Positions 52,755 to 61,394 of a stretch of 64,000 nt of DNA are shown piece by piece. Origin of the DNA: JBBQXH01 sp963710975. GTDB lineage: Bacteria; Actinomycetota; Thermoleophilia; Gaiellales; Gaiellaceae. The stretch covers positions 25,877 to 89,876 of the forward strand of contig CAVQCG010000007.1 in assembly GCA_963710975.1 (NCBI GenBank), given 5' to 3'. The notes under the pieces were generated by a model, which was not told the origin of the DNA, did no database searches, and was given only the letters and a program-made list of their open reading frames with translations. Numbering within the stretch: position 1 is the stretch's first letter; each line of letters begins with the position of its first letter. The translations under genes were made by a program, and so were the position numbers.

Positions 52755-53749
52755 ATGACGCATTCGCAGGCACCCGATCGGAACCTCGCCCTCGAGCTCG
52801 TTCGAGTGACGGAGGCGGCCGCGCTCGGGGCGGCGCCTTGGGTCGGTCGGGGGACAAGATCGCCGCCGACCAGGCCGCGGTCGACGCCATGCGATTCATG
52901 CTCGACACCGTGACGATGGCCGGAGTGGTCGTCATTGGCGAGGGGGAGAAGGACGAGGCGCCGATGCTCTACAACGGTGAGCTCGTCGGGAACGGAGTCC
53001 CTCCCGAGGTCGACGTTGCCGTCGACCCCCTCGAAGGCACCACGCTCACGTCGGTCGGCCAGCCGAACGCAATCGCGGTGATCGCCGTCGCCGAGCGAGG
53101 CACGATGTTCTTCCCGGGCGCCGCCGTCTACATGGACAAGATCGCCTGCGGCGCCGAGCTTGCAGACGTCATCGACATCGACGCGCCGCCCGCCGAGAAC
53201 GTCCGCAACGCGGCGAAGGCGAAAGGTGTCGAGCCCGGAGAGGTGTCGGTCGTCGTCCTCGCTCGCGAGCGCAATCAGGAGCTGATCACCGCGCTGCGAG
53301 AGGTCGGAGCGAAGGTCAATCTCATCACGGACGGCGACGTTGCCCCCGCGCTGGCCGCGGCTCGCCCCGAGTCGCCGGTCGACCTGATGATGGGGATCGG
53401 CGGCTCGCCCGAGGGCGTGATCTCCGCCACGGCCGTCAAGTGCCTGGGCGGCGCGATGCAGGGCAAGCTGTGGCCGAGGAACGACGAGGAGCGGCAGCAG
53501 CTCGTCGACACCGGGTACGACCTCGGGCGTGTCCTCAAGACCGACGATCTCGTCGCGGGCGAGGATGTCTTCGTCGCCGCCACCGGGGTCACCGACGGCG
53601 CGCTCCTACGTGGCGTCCGCTCGACACGTGCCGGCGCCGTGACGGATTCGATCGTCATGCGCTCACGATCGGGGACAGTGCGGCGCATCGAGGCGCAGCA
53701 CGCATTCGAGAAGCTGAACAGGATCTCCGGCGGGCGTTACCGCCGGTAG
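52755..53749 (+). pseudogene. glpX: Class II fructose-1,6-bisphosphatase GlpX, one-base frameshift
   Basis: The main ORF lacks the true N-terminus. In another frame, ATG 52755 gives DRNLALELVRVTEAAALGAA then PWVGRG; adding one G to the G5 run at 52849-52853 joins it to DKIAADQAAVDAMRFMLDTV. The full protein is 331 residues. GEGEKDEAPMLYNGE and VAVDPLEGTTL are the metal- and substrate-binding motifs, with MMGIGGSPEGVISATAVKCL after. It makes fructose-6-phosphate in gluconeogenesis. An ATG at 52746 is an alternative start. Probably a sequence error, given the gene's importance. Confidence 0.9.
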
Positions 53750-53767
53750 GCACGACGGGAGGTAGGC

Positions 53768-54676
53768 GTGACGCTCGGCTACGACAAGAAGCTGTTCATC
53801 CTCGCATTCGATCACCGAGGCTCGTTCGAGAAGATGTTCGGCGTCTCGGGACGCGCGCCGACCGCGGACGAGGCCGCGAAGATCTCCGATGCGAAGTCGC
53901 TGATCTTCGAAGGTTTCCAGAGGGCCGTGAGCGAGGGAGCGCCGCGCGACGCAGCAGGAATCCTGGTCGACGGCCAGTACGGGCCCCAGGTCGCCCGCGC
54001 CGCGCACGACGAGGGCTACCTGCTCGCGATGCCGGTGGAGAAGAGCGGCCAGAACGAGTTCGACTTCGAGTACGGCGAACAGTTCGGGGAGAAGATCCTC
54101 GAGTTCGACCCGTCCTTCTCGAAGGTGCTCGTCCGCTACAACCCCGAGGGCGACCAGGAGATGAACGAGCGGCAGGCGGCGCGCCTGAAGCGGCTCTCCG
54201 ACTGGCTTCACGAGAACGGCCGGAAGTTCCTCTTCGAGCTGCTGGTGCCCGCGGAGCCAGCGCAGCTCGAGTCGGTCGGCGGTGACACCGACCGGTACGA
54301 CACCGAGCTTCGCCCGAACCTGATGATCGCGGCCATCGAGGAGCTCCAGGCGGCCGGGATCGAAGCGGACATCTGGAAGATCGAGGGAATCGAGGATCGC
54401 GAGAAGTGCCGTGAGATCGCGCACCTCGCCCGCCGCGACGGGCGTGATCACGTGAGCTGCGTTGTCCTCGGCCGGGGCGCCTCGGACGCCAAGGTCGACG
54501 AGTGGCTACGCGCCGGGTCAGGCCTGACCGGCTATGTCGGGTTCGCGATCGGGCGCTCGATCTTCGGCGAGGCCGTCAAGGCGCTTGCGGCCGGAAACGG
54601 CTTCGACCGGTCCGCCGGAACAGCCTCGATCGCGTCGAAATACCGGCGTTTCATCGACGTCTATGAGGCCGGATAG
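53768..54676 (+). CDS. DUF2090-type class I aldolase-like protein
   Basis: A 302-residue TIM-barrel protein: KKLFILAFDHRGSFEKMFGV, AAGILVDGQYGPQVARAAHD, FELLVPAEPAQLE, DIWKIEGIEDREKC and VVLGRGASDAKVDEWLRAGS match the DUF2090 domain found alone or fused to IolC, related to 2-deoxy-5-keto-gluconate-6-phosphate/tagatose-type aldolases. The Lys in WKIEG is the candidate Schiff-base residue. Sitting 18 bp after glpX, it could supply a fructose- or related sugar-phosphate aldolase step; that is inference. Confidence 0.75.
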   Translation: MTLGYDKKLFILAFDHRGSFEKMFGVSGRAPTADEAAKISDAKSLIFEGFQRAVSEGAPRDAAGILVDGQYGPQVARAAHDEGYLLAMPVEKSGQNEFDFEYGEQFGEKILEFDPSFSKVLVRYNPEGDQEMNERQAARLKRLSDWLHENGRKFLFELLVPAEPAQLESVGGDTDRYDTELRPNLMIAAIEELQAAGIEADIWKIEGIEDREKCREIAHLARRDGRDHVSCVVLGRGASDAKVDEWLRAGSGLTGYVGFAIGRSIFGEAVKALAAGNGFDRSAGTASIASKYRRFIDVYEAG

Positions 54677-54682
54677 GCGGGG

Positions 54683-54688
54683 TACACT
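54683..54688 (+). promoter_or_regulatory. -10 box of tRNA-Gly (TACACT)
   Basis: TACACT ends nine bases before the tRNA. No convincing -35 is seen. Confidence 0.45.
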
Positions 54689-54697
54689 GAGCGCTGC

Positions 54698-54770
54698 GCG
54701 GACGTAGCTCAGCTGGTAGAGCATTGGCTTCCCAAGCCAAAGGTCGCGGGTTCGAGACCCGTCGTCCGCT
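54698..54770 (+). tRNA. tRNA-Gly (anticodon CCC), integration site
   Basis: A 73 nt tRNA: acceptor GCGGACG (54698-54704) pairs with CGTCCGC (54763-54769), discriminator T; D-arm AGCTCAGCTGGTAGAGC; anticodon stem TTGGC/GCCAA with CCC at 54731-54733; T-arm GCGGGTTCGAGACCCGT. CCA is not encoded. A tyrosine recombinase gene points at it from the right and its frame runs into the tRNA, marking it as the attachment site of the neighbouring element. Confidence 0.95.
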
Positions 54771-55911
54771 TGAGTCTATGACGCGGGTTTCCGGCGCGGT
54801 AGGGGTTAGCGGCCGGGCTCATCTGACGGCATCTCTGCGGCATAACGATTTCTCGTCGCCCGTGAACGCCGTCGAGCCGCTGCCGGAAAGCGTCGTCGGA
54901 GCCGTCGCGCGAGATGCCCATACGTGCGGTCGATCATGGCGACGCTCGTGCCGGCGTAGCGGGCGACGTCGAACGTCGGGACACCGGCGGCGAGCGCGTT
55001 CGTCACGAACGTATGCCGGAGCGCGTAGGGGCCGCGCTTGGCGAGCCCGGCCGCCTCGAGCGCCGGGTACCACTCCCGCTGACGCCAGTTGTGCAAGGAC
55101 GAGGTGGCCGCCGTTCGGCGCGGGGAACAGGAGGCGGGTGTCGATCCTCGCCGGGAGCTCCTCGAGCGCCAGCTCCGCCCGCGGCGAGAGCGGCACCCGG
55201 CGGCGCGACCGGGCGGTTTTCCCGTAGGGCCGCAGGGCAGTCGGCGTAGGTTCGCTCGACGAGCACGGCGTGCCGGTCGCGGAGCCAGTCGCGCCGCTCG
55301 AGCGCGAGCCACTCGGACGGCCGGAGCCCGGTTTCGGCGGCGAACACGACGAGCGGCCCGTAGACGGGGCCGAGCTCGGCGGCGATGGCGTCGAGCTCCG
55401 GGAGCGTGAACGGCAGCACTTCTTTTGCCTTCGGCTGCGGGTTGCGACCGGCGAGCTTCGCCGGGTTCTCGTTCATGTACCCCCATCGGACGGCGGCCTC
55501 GAGCGTCTGCCGCAACGATCCGAACACGCCGTAGCGCATCCCTTCGGGGAGCGTTCCGCGGAACGCTGCGAGCTCGTCGGCCCTCGGCTCGAGCTCCCGT
55601 AGGGTGAGCCGTCCGAACGCGGTACGGGTCACGTAGCGCAGCCGGACGCGGTGCGTGGTGACGGTCCTCGGCTCGCACGTCGCCGCCTTCGCCTCGAGGT
55701 ATGTCTCGACGAACGCCTCGAGGGTCGGGTCGGCCCGTTCCTCGAGTCGCTCGAGGCCGAGGAGCCGCGGCCGGACGTTCGCCTCCCACCATTTCCGCGC
55801 CTCGGTTTTGGACGTGAATCCGGTGTGTTGCGGTCGGAGGCCGTTCTTGGTCCAGCGGACGCCCCATCCTCGTGCGGTGCGGAAGTATCGGCCTCTCTGC
55901 TCAGCGGGCAT
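54709..55911 (-). pseudogene. Tyrosine site-specific recombinase (integrase), three frameshifts
   Basis: Pieces in three frames make one integrase of about 400 residues: arm-binding domain (MPAEQRGRYFRTARGWGVRW), SAM-like core domain, catalytic Arg in VVFAAETGLRPSEWLALERR, then after a +1 in CCC at about 55230 YGKTARSRRRVPLSPRAELA, after a +1 T near 55096 HNWRQREWYPALEAA and GPYALRHTFVTNALAAGV (H-x-x-R region), then RYAGTSVAMIDRTYGHLA with the catalytic Tyr. Two missing bases near 54920 lead to the final frame, whose tail TTGLEPATFGLGSQCSTS is the antisense of the tRNA-Gly. So the gene spans the attachment site. Confidence 0.8.
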
Positions 55912-56925
55912 TACTGCTCCCCTCGCTCGTCGATGAACTTGCCAGCCATCTGCTCGAGCAGTTCGCGCTCGCTCGCCTCGACGGCCTCCTCTTTCTCCCA
56001 GGCGTCATGGTCGATGTGGGAACGGATGGCGGTCTCGACGAGCCCGGTGAGCCGTTCGGGAGGGATCGCGTCGAGCTCGACGGCATCGGGCTCGCCCGCT
56101 TCCTTCGCCGGGCGGGTCGGGAGCTCCCACTCCTCGATCTGTTCGTCGGTGACGGCGAGCAGCTCGAAGGTGATGGGTGCGTCGTCGGAGTAGGCGCGGA
56201 GCTTCTCCTCGACCTTCTCGGCCGCGCTCCGGCCCGACTTGTCGGAGTCATAGAGCGCGTACACCGCCGTCTCGACCTTGGCATCATTCCACGCCTTTTT
56301 TGCTTCCCGGGCGGCCGTGTAGCAGTACGTGTCGGACGCCTGCCCGCGTGACACCATGAGCCGCACACCATAGGAATAGGTGACTCCTGAAAGCACGCCA
56401 GCGAGCGCGTCTTTCTCGAGCCAGAACTCGAGCCGGACGCCTTGTGAGCGCCAGAGGTTGCGACGGTAAAGCCGGGCGGTCTCGCGGAGCGCGTCCTCGG
56501 TCGAGTCCCACGTCTCGGGGCGCTCGGGCCCAACGGGTGCCGTCAGCGATGAATCCCCAGGGAAGGAAGCCCTGTCTGCGGAGCTCGAGCACTTGCCGTT
56601 GCACTGGCACGTAGCCGGTGGCCTCGGTTTTCGGCACGATCCCGCGCACGGTGAGCGCGTAGAACACCTGGCGGACGGTCATAACCTCGTAGCTCTCTTG
56701 AAGCTCGAGGATCGTCTCGCGGATCGCGACCGTTTCCTTGCTGAGCTTGCGGCCCTGCTCGGAGTTGTGCGCTCTTGCGATCAGGAAGCGGCCGAAGCCC
56801 TCGGGGTAGCCGTCGAGGAGCAGCTCCCTAACCTCACTGTCGAGCAGGCGGGTTGTCGGCGGGTCCTGCTCGAAGTACCGGGCGAGCCACGCCTCATAGG
56901 CTGCTTGCGTAGAGTGATCGCGCAT
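55911..56925 (-). pseudogene. TopoVI-A/Spo11-like toprim protein (mini-A type), one-base frameshift
   Basis: Two ORFs join into 337 residues if one C is removed from CCCC near 56542. The N-terminal part has a winged-helix segment with YEVMTVRQVFYALTVRGIVP, where the Tyr of RQVFY matches the catalytic R-x-x-Y/F-Y of topoisomerase VI A. The second part has toprim features: FWLEKDALAGVLSG (Glu) and ALYDSDKSGRSAAEKVEEKL (DxD). Stand-alone A-subunit homologues (mini-A) are known from mobile elements without a B subunit. Function here is unknown, perhaps DNA nicking or maintenance of the element. It adjoins the integrase. Confidence 0.65.
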
Positions 56926-56963
56926 CAGGACTTAACCTCCTGTTGCCGGGCCCCGGGGCGTCT

Positions 56964-57167
56964 CTAGCGCCGCCGGGGCATTTTGTGAGCTATCCACAAA
57001 ATAGCACCGGCCTCGATCTGCTCGACGTCCTCGAGCTTGAACCGGACGACGCCTCCCGGGAGCCGCACGGACGGGAGCCGCCCGGCATGCGCGTAGCGGA
57101 GGATCGTCCGCGACGAGAGCCGCCAGCGTTCGGCTACTTCGCGAGTGGTGAGGAGCGGGCCGCCCAT
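56964..57167 (-). CDS. Excisionase-type helix-turn-helix protein
   Basis: A 67-residue protein: LLTTREVAERWRLSSRTILR then YAHAGRLPSVRLPGGVVRFK, the winged-helix pattern of MerR-like excisionases/AlpA (HTH_17). In such elements it acts as recombination directionality factor or promoter regulator. One of the few intact genes of the element; divergent from the 57222 gene. Confidence 0.8.
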   Translation of the reverse strand: MGGPLLTTREVAERWRLSSRTILRYAHAGRLPSVRLPGGVVRFKLEDVEQIEAGAILWIAHKMPRRR

Positions 57168-57221
57168 CTGTTACGGCGAGCTGGCCTCTCCGAGCTCACG
57201 GACGGCTGTATGCTCGCCCGC

Positions 57222-57524
57222 GTGAACGTCGTCCGGTTTACGTTCGAATCCGAGGCGCCCGTCGACATTACGATCGCGGATGCCGAATGGCTCGCGGACG
57301 AACTTCGGACGTGGAGTAATGATCCGACAGGCGACCGCTTCTCGGCCGCGCTGGTCTTCGTGCACCGGGCACTCGAGGACGCGAAAGACGAGCCGAATTT
57401 GCCGTTGACCGATGAGGAGACGGGCGCGATCCTCGAGGTGCTCGACAAGAACTTCGAGGACCTGACGGAGACGTTGCAGGGGCTCCGTCACGCGATCGCG
57501 GACAAGCTCGATCGAGACGGCTAG
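57222..57524 (+). CDS. Hypothetical element-encoded protein
   Basis: A 100-residue ORF from GTG 57222 (or ATG 57210). It reads VVRFTFESEAPVDITIADAE then WLADELRTWSNDPTGDR, followed by helical, acidic sequence (LTDEETGAILEVLDKNFEDL). Composition looks coding. No family recognised. Only 54 bp separates it from the divergent HTH gene, which may regulate it. Confidence 0.6.
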   Translation: MNVVRFTFESEAPVDITIADAEWLADELRTWSNDPTGDRFSAALVFVHRALEDAKDEPNLPLTDEETGAILEVLDKNFEDLTETLQGLRHAIADKLDRDG

Positions 57525-57613
57525 GGTCACGGCCGGCTAGACGCGCCTTCCCCGAGGTCGAGTGGTGGCCGCTACGTCCGGCTCGAGGCGGGATGGGGGT
57601 GAAGCTAAGGAAC

Positions 57614-57727
57614 CTTCGTCCCGTCCTTCGTCCCTTATAGGCGGGACGAAGGGACGAAGTTACGTTTTGACGCCCTTTCACCCCCGAGCCAGACGAGGTT
57701 TTTCTCACTTCGTCCCAACTTCGTCCG
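57614..57727. repeat. Six CTTCGTCCC motifs, including a perfect hairpin
   Basis: CTTCGTCCC occurs forward at 57614-57622, 57626-57634 and 57708-57716, reversed at 57643-57651 and 57651-57659, and with one mismatch at 57719-57727. The inner pair forms a nine-base-pair stem with an eight-base loop (57626-57651). The last two copies are inside the AAA gene's final codons. It could be a terminator, an iteron-like binding array or a slippage product. Confidence 0.6.
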
Positions 57728-59062
57728 GGTCTGGACCAAGATCAGCGATCGTCGGGTCATCGGCCAGATAGAGCCGGGACGTTTTGCCCTTCTCGCACTC
57801 CGTCGTGACGATTTCCCGGCCGTCCCTCTGACGACGTTCACGATCACCCGGCCGTCTGAAAAGGCGGTCGCGGACGGCGCGGCGGCGCTCGGCGTTCACG
57901 TTGTCTCACGCTCCTTCCTCGACCTTCTTCCACGCGGTGCCCGGGTGCTCGCTGAGCGTAGACGACGATCCGCCCGCCGATCTTCCTCGTCGTCGAGCTC
58001 CGGGTGTCTTCATCGACAGCGAAGCCTTCGCCGTCCGTCCAAATCAAACTTGAGAGCCTTCGCGTGGTGGGCGCTCGACCAACGGGCCTTCTGGAAGAAC
58101 AAGCCGCGTGCGGCCGTTGACCTTGCCCGGTGCACGTGCAAGGAGCGTGTCGCCGGAGCCCTCCCAGGCGCCGGACACCTTGACCGGCTCTGGTTCTCGT
58201 GATGGACGGACACGAACGCGACCGTCTGCTCGGCGTGAGCTCGTGGGGGACCTTCCGGACGAAAGCCCCATGAAGGCGTTAACCTCTGGATGAGAAGGGC
58301 CGGTAGCTCGCTCATCCCGGAGCGGAAGAGCGGGCCGATGATGACGACTCGAGGTCTCCGCCGCTTGGACCCAGGACGCGGGGGAGCGCCCTCGTCCAGG
58401 TCGGCGGGGCTCGGCAAGGCTGAGTTTCGCCCATGGGGCGTCTGACGACTCGTGACGCGCCCCTCGATCGGGGAGCCTTGCCCATCCGGCGAGCTGCGAG
58501 CCAAAGATTTAGCGCGGTACGGGCGGCCGCGGCCCTTCGTTCTCGATCAGCCCCTCGACGTTCAACGGTCTCGGGGGATGGGGATGCCGAGCCACGGTAT
58601 CGCCTGCCGCGGCGTGGCAGGCGAGGTCGATCAATTAGCGTGGTCTTGCCTGCGCCGCCGTCGCCGTAGCACATAACGTCGCCGTTCTCGGGGATCACTC
58701 GATGTCGTCCGCCGAAGCCGAGCTAGCGGATCGGCTCCCCCTCGTGGAACGGCCGCGAATTCCTCGATCGGCAAGTCCTCGATGACGACGCCAGCGGGCA
58801 CCTCGGGCTTGGGCTTGGGCGGCACCGGCGTGAGGGGCGTGCCGGGCTTGATAGGCGTAACGGTCGCGGGCTTCGGGCGTGGCTTGGTTTGGATCCCACG
58901 TTCCTCAGCGAGCCTTTCGAGCTCCGGATGGCCGATGCGGGCGAGCTGCTCGAGCTCGGCGTCGGGAAGGCCACCGAAACACCTGACCGATTCGCGGAGC
59001 TCCGCGAGGATCGCGTCCGGCGACGCGCCCTCTTTGAGTGCCGTGAAGGCGAGCCCGGTCAT
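57705..59062 (-). pseudogene. RepA-like AAA ATPase of phage/element replication, multiply frameshifted
   Basis: Fragments in all three minus frames line up as one protein of about 440-450 residues: start MTGLAFTALKEGASPDAILA with linker EDLPIEEFAAV, Walker A in YGDGGAGKTTLIDR (about 58660), then IENEGPRP-type text, PRVVIIGPLFRSGMSE (Walker B region, about 58350), AFVSVHHENQ, GLFFQKARWSSAHHAKAL, IWTDGEGFAVDED, and an end TSRLYLADDPTIADLGPDPD. This is the usual hexameric helicase/RepA-like ATPase of actinobacterial proviruses. At least five or six frame changes are needed, so it cannot be made as read. Confidence 0.65.
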
Positions 59063-60300
59063 GATGCGACGGGCACCGAGTTGGCGGCCGTTGCTGATAC
59101 CGGCCGCCTCCGGCCGGGAGCTACACCGCTACCTCGAGGTCGCTAGGATTAACATCGACCGGGAGAACGCGACCGTGCCCGCGACCCGCCCGCACGACGG
59201 CGACGCCGAGGAGCACGCACTCAGACACGTCCGACCGGGCGAACCGGAACTCAGCGCCGGCGATGCGAGCGAAATCGAGCCGGTTACGGATCGCGTCCAG
59301 ACGGGCTGACGCTGCTCAGTCGAGCCCAACTATCCCTCGTACAGCGCCAGCCAGTTGATATCGCTGAGGAAAGGCTCCGGCTCGCTCGCCGGTCTTTGTT
59401 CCGCTTCACGCGGTGCATGACGCTATCCAGACCAACGCGCCGAGCAGCTCTGACGGACGCATCGGACGGACACCTAGAACGCAACGAAACCTCCAGAGGA
59501 GGGCCGCGGCGGGCGTTGCTCCAGAGAGCAGCCGTGAACTGTAGAGCACCCGGTGTATAGACGCCCTCGAGGGCTCTAGAGCGAGAGAGAGCGGTGTCGG
59601 ATAGCGGCAAAGCGCACTGTCGTCGGACATCACACTACGTGAGGTGTGCGAAAGAACAGCCACCCCTCTCATAGCGGTTCTCGGCATCGTGGTGTTCCTC
59701 GCCGTTGGAGCCCTCCACGTTGACAGGCCTGCTGGTGGCGGCGGCGAAGCCACGGGGGACAGCGTCGGTCGCGACCGCGGCGGATACCACCGTTGCGGAT
59801 ACGAGCGGCGCGGCTGAGAAATCGCTGCCGCGGACGCTGGTTCGGCCGGTAAACGACGGCCGTCGATTCGAGCGGGCCTTTGCTCAGGCAAGGAATTGCG
59901 ATCGAGGCCTTGGGGGATGCCCTGACGGCTGGCGACGAGACGGCTGTCCGAGTGGCGTGAATGCGCTCGTCAACGCGGCTACTTGCCCAGCAGACTGTCC
60001 TCCAGGCACACAGTCCAACCTGGAGGAAGGAATCAACGAACTCAAAGGCATTATCCACTCTGGAGGCGTCTCTACAGGAGGCGATCGATGGTCTTCCCGC
60101 GAGTTAAGCAGCGTCGTTCGGAGGGTTCACGCGCTCGCCGCCACGTGCGAGCAGGCCCACCTCGGGTTCAGGCGAGCCCGCCCCGCGGGGGCATCGGCCC
60201 TCCCGCCTCCGCATAAGAACGCGGCCCGTGCTCGCTTAGGTGTCCGCAACCCGGGGCCAGCACTGGCGGCGGCGCTCACGGCTCCCCGTTGAGCGGCTCC
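59063..60300. other. No confident gene; degraded or mis-sequenced element DNA
   Basis: Several frames are open but none is convincing. On the minus strand 59300-59120 reads LDAIRNRLDFARIAGAEFRF, which could be the end of a replication gene. On the plus strand GTG 59644 begins a short signal-anchor-like peptide (PLIAVLGIVVFLAVGALHVD), and 59950-60100 has VNALVNAATCPADCPPGTQS in yet another frame, possibly one broken membrane-anchored protein. I see no RNA gene. Confidence 0.4.
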
Positions 60301-60325
60301 CTCGATCTACCTCTTACCGCTAGTC

Positions 60326-60523
60326 CTATCTAGGCGGCCTCGAGCGTCTCCGGCTCCCGCACTCAAGCTCCAGCTCGAGCCCGGACGACTTCGCCCACTC
60401 CCAATCGACCCGAAAGCCGTCGAACCGCTCCCAGAACGCCCGCGGATCATCGTGCACGACTCGTTGGAAGTCCAACGCGACCGCCTTCTCTCCCGCGGGT
60501 TCAAATGCACGCTCGGTACGCAT
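60326..60523 (-). CDS. Hypothetical element-encoded protein, probably a fragment
   Basis: A 65-residue ORF reading ERAFEPAGEKAVALDFQRVV then HDDPRAFWERFDGFRVDWEW, acidic and coding-like. Sequence just upstream in other frames (AFARWIELATLQDAYRA; REPPEDEEG) could be its N-terminus after indels. Farther upstream, AGGAGG before an ATG at about 60693 marks a plausible translation start. No family recognised. Confidence 0.4.
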   Translation of the reverse strand: MRTERAFEPAGEKAVALDFQRVVHDDPRAFWERFDGFRVDWEWAKSSGLELELECGSRRRSRPPR

Positions 60524-61017
60524 CCTGCAACGTGGCGAGCTCGATCCACCGGGCGAACGCCTAACCCTCCTCGTCCTCCGGCGGCTCTCTCACGGCGCAG
60601 ATAGTCGTCGGAATCGAGGAGAAAAGAGTGGTGACGGGCGCCATAAATGTCCGCTCATTTACCCGCTGCCGGGAGCGTTTTGAGGGGTGGCATTGCGGCC
60701 TCCTATTGTACGTCCAAGTGTGTTGCTTGAAAGTGCAAACCCCAAAACGGGGGTAGACAAAGGTGTCGTCGGAGACAGACCCCCTCGGGTCGAAGCCGGA
60801 GTCTACGTTTTGTATTCCTCGAATGATTGCGATGGGAATTGCATCATAGAATTAGGATGTCGGAGTCGGACACGTCCGAGTCTGGGATCTGTAGGGAGCA
60901 GCCGCGGAGAAGGACGCTCCGCGGCCGCTCCCTGCTCGCGCCACCGCATGAGCACGGCAACGCTGAGTGTACGCCGGTCGAGTCGAGCGATAGAGCGGCC
61001 GCCGAAGCCGCCCGCGG

Positions 61018-61033
61018 TAGAGTCGCCCCAATG
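61018..61033 (+). promoter_or_regulatory. Leaderless promoter (-10 TAGAGT before ATG)
   Basis: TAGAGT at 61018-61023 lies seven bases before ATG 61031, the same geometry as elsewhere in the window. Confidence 0.4.
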
Positions 61034-61120
61034 CGAAAAGTCGCGCTCCTGCTCGTCGGGCTCTTTCTCGTCGGAATCGTCCTCCCGGCCTTGTACGCGC
61101 AACTGCAAGCGGCTTGGTAA
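61031..61120 (+). CDS. Putative 29-residue membrane peptide
   Basis: A very short ORF: a basic start (MRKVALLLVGLFLVGIVLPA), one hydrophobic helix and an LYAQLQAAW end. The leaderless promoter and clean helix suggest a real microprotein, but chance is possible. It lies in the gap of about 270 bp between the 60.5 kb region and the end of the capsid gene, with opposite orientation to the element's genes. Confidence 0.35.
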   Translation: MRKVALLLVGLFLVGIVLPALYAQLQAAW

Positions 61121-61394
61121 TGCTCTGGTCCGCCTAGCCCACGCAACGCTCCTACCCGGTCCTACTTCCTCGGCGCCGGCCTGCGCCGATGAGCGTCTCG
61201 GCTTCGCCTTTCTCTACGTACGCCTGCTCGCCTCCGGGTGAGAGCCATACACCTCCATGCGCATCGCCTCCGTCTCGTCGGGCGCCAGACGGATCAGCAA
61301 CTCCTCCCGCCTCCGTGCATCGGCGGGCCCGCTGCCATCGGCCCGTCCCCGTCCCGCCGAGATAGGACGGGTCGGTGCGGGTTTTCTTGCGTGG

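Noticed and set aside
54709..54775. Conserved-looking peptide GLEPATFGLGSQ as a protein domain
   Set aside because: It is the antisense translation of tRNA-Gly at the attachment site, not a selected domain.
57525..57620. Plasmid or chromosomal origin of replication
   Set aside because: No AT-rich unwinding region or DnaA boxes; the motif array is reported only as a possible binding array.
59310..59640. Plus-strand reading ARRSLFRFTR as a terminase large-subunit start
   Set aside because: A few matching residues only, no Walker motifs follow, and the orientation is opposite to the element's other genes.
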